64,000 bases of DNA, from the NCBI GenBank assembly GCA_038522945.1, contig JBCBJV010000008.1, forward strand, positions 114,989 to 178,988, read 5' to 3'. The DNA is from MED-G105 sp038522945. Lineage in GTDB: Bacteria > Pseudomonadota > Alphaproteobacteria > Caulobacterales > Parvularculaceae. Of the stretch, positions 63,531 to 64,000 are shown piece after piece. Both the position numbers and the translations under genes were made by a program. Position 1 is the first letter of the stretch, and every line of letters starts with the position of its first letter. The notes under the pieces were generated by a model. It did not search any database. It saw nothing but the letters and a program-made list of their open reading frames with translations, and had not been told where the DNA came from.

Positions 63531-64000
63531 TTATCGACCCGCAACACCCGAGCTATTCAGGAACTCGGCGTTAAACTTGTTGGTTCCAAGGGAAGTTGGA
63601 TTGCGCGCAGCCTCTAACAATCGATCAGCGACGTTTTCTGCGCGCTCCTGGAATACATCCTCAATATCCGCATTTGGATTGGCCCCGTAAACCTCCGAGC
63701 CTCTAGTTGCGGGAGAGAAATATGTTCGCAGGTTCGATTGTTCACCCGGTTCGTTCACGAATGATGGTCGATCACTGGAGACTTGTACAGTCACGACTTC
63801 GCCGCTCACATCTGTGCCTATACTGATATCACGACCTGAATTCGCAAACCCAAGTAGCGATGACTGTCCACTAAAAAGACCGGCAGGACTTTCAAACAAT
63901 CGGGTTCGATCAAAATACCGATCGGACACAAATCCATCTACAAGCGAGCGCGCATCTGAGAGTGGCAGGTTAATGGACCAGTTCCCTGGGAACTGGTCCA
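63531..64000 (-). CDS. Unknown protein, C-terminal 155 residues (cut by window edge)
   Basis: The minus-strand frame stays open from the last base to TAA at 63531 and has no stop in 155 codons, so the gene extends beyond the window. The visible part reads ...DQFPGNWSINLPLSDARSLVDGFV... and ends in NSSGVAGR. It has many Ser, Asn, Gly and Asp, with no membrane segment or recognisable domain. It is not frame-shifted against the operon on its left. The convergent position beside the M50/HlyD genes and the polar, low-complexity sequence make it a possible substrate of that system, but that is a guess. Confidence 0.65.
   Translation of the reverse strand, partial: DQFPGNWSINLPLSDARSLVDGFVSDRYFDRTRLFESPAGLFSGQSSLLGFANSGRDISIGTDVSGEVVTVQVSSDRPSFVNEPGEQSNLRTYFSPATRGSEVYGANPNADIEDVFQERAENVADRLLEAARNPTSLGTNKFNAEFLNSSGVAGR
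63974..64000. repeat. Perfect 27-bp palindrome (13+1+13) at the right edge
   Basis: TGGACCAGTTCCC, a single T, and GGGAACTGGTCCA make a perfect inverted repeat inside a minus-strand reading frame (Asp-Gln-Phe-Pro-Gly-Asn-Trp-Ser). Its outer end coincides with the end of the window. A dyad of this length is unusual in coding DNA. Confidence 0.7.

Noticed and set aside
1..64000. CRISPR arrays, insertion sequences, integrases and phage genes
   Set aside because: I found no regularly spaced repeat array, transposase, integrase or structural phage gene; the two paralogous acyltransferase genes are a duplication, not a mobile element.

Overview
The window is a stretch of bacterial chromosome, mostly housekeeping genes with a few accessory blocks. 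Gene content and order point to an alphaproteobacterium: lgt, a MidA-type methyltransferase, pgeF and prs in a row; ubiK, ybjN and proC together; an aerobic cobaltochelatase subunit cobT; a VPLPA-CTERM protein; and a fused KorA with KorB. The order cannot be fixed from this sequence; a marine, heterotrophic, aerobic lineage is a guess. No rRNA, tRNA, CRISPR array, phage or insertion sequence was recognised. Both ends cut through genes: a sodium symporter on the left and an unknown protein on the right.

Layout. 1-5.7 kb: NSS symporter tail, a purL fused to bolA, an MpaB-type oxygenase and arsenite methyltransferase arsM. 5.7-13.4 kb: a Gly/Cys-rich membrane protein, a VPLPA-CTERM protein with a clean terminator, an exported amidohydrolase, ettA, a PH-domain protein, a left-handed beta-helix protein and a secreted gluzincin. 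13.4-17.8 kb: a lipase-like hydrolase with a wax ester/diacylglycerol acyltransferase, msrC, a FAH-family enzyme and a small transaldolase. 18-21.7 kb: the korA-korB operon, with an interrupted Cys-rich gene between the two subunits. 22.3-29.1 kb: a carotenoid oxygenase behind two tandem paralogues, each an adenylation domain, a carrier domain and a membrane acyltransferase in one chain. 29.3-35 kb: radA, cvpA, purF, cobT. 35-41.7 kb: yceI-cytochrome b561-yceI, nitroreductase, TonB receptor, proC, ybjN, ubiK. 41.9-47.1 kb: lgt, midA-like, pgeF, prs and a photolyase-like protein with reversed domain order. 47.2-51.4 kb: rimK-rimB and a large exported zinc metalloprotease. 51.6-56.6 kb: a four-gene branched-chain 2-oxoacid dehydrogenase operon. 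57-64 kb: a glycosyltransferase, a possible broken PilZ gene, then an M50 protease/HlyD/GAF-HlyD operon closed by a terminator, and an unknown convergent gene.

How the genes fit together. Two 2-oxoacid routes sit in one window: ferredoxin-linked KorAB and the NAD-linked bkd complex. Purine synthesis is represented by purL and purF in separate places. Lipid handling recurs: WS/DGAT with a hydrolase, and the acyl-activating membrane acyltransferases.

Most likely to be new: the PurL-BolA fusion, which keeps a ribosome binding site inside the reading frame; the duplicated adenylation-carrier-acyltransferase proteins; the M50/HlyD/GAF-HlyD envelope machine; and the Cys-rich repeat gene cut by an in-frame amber codon inside korAB.
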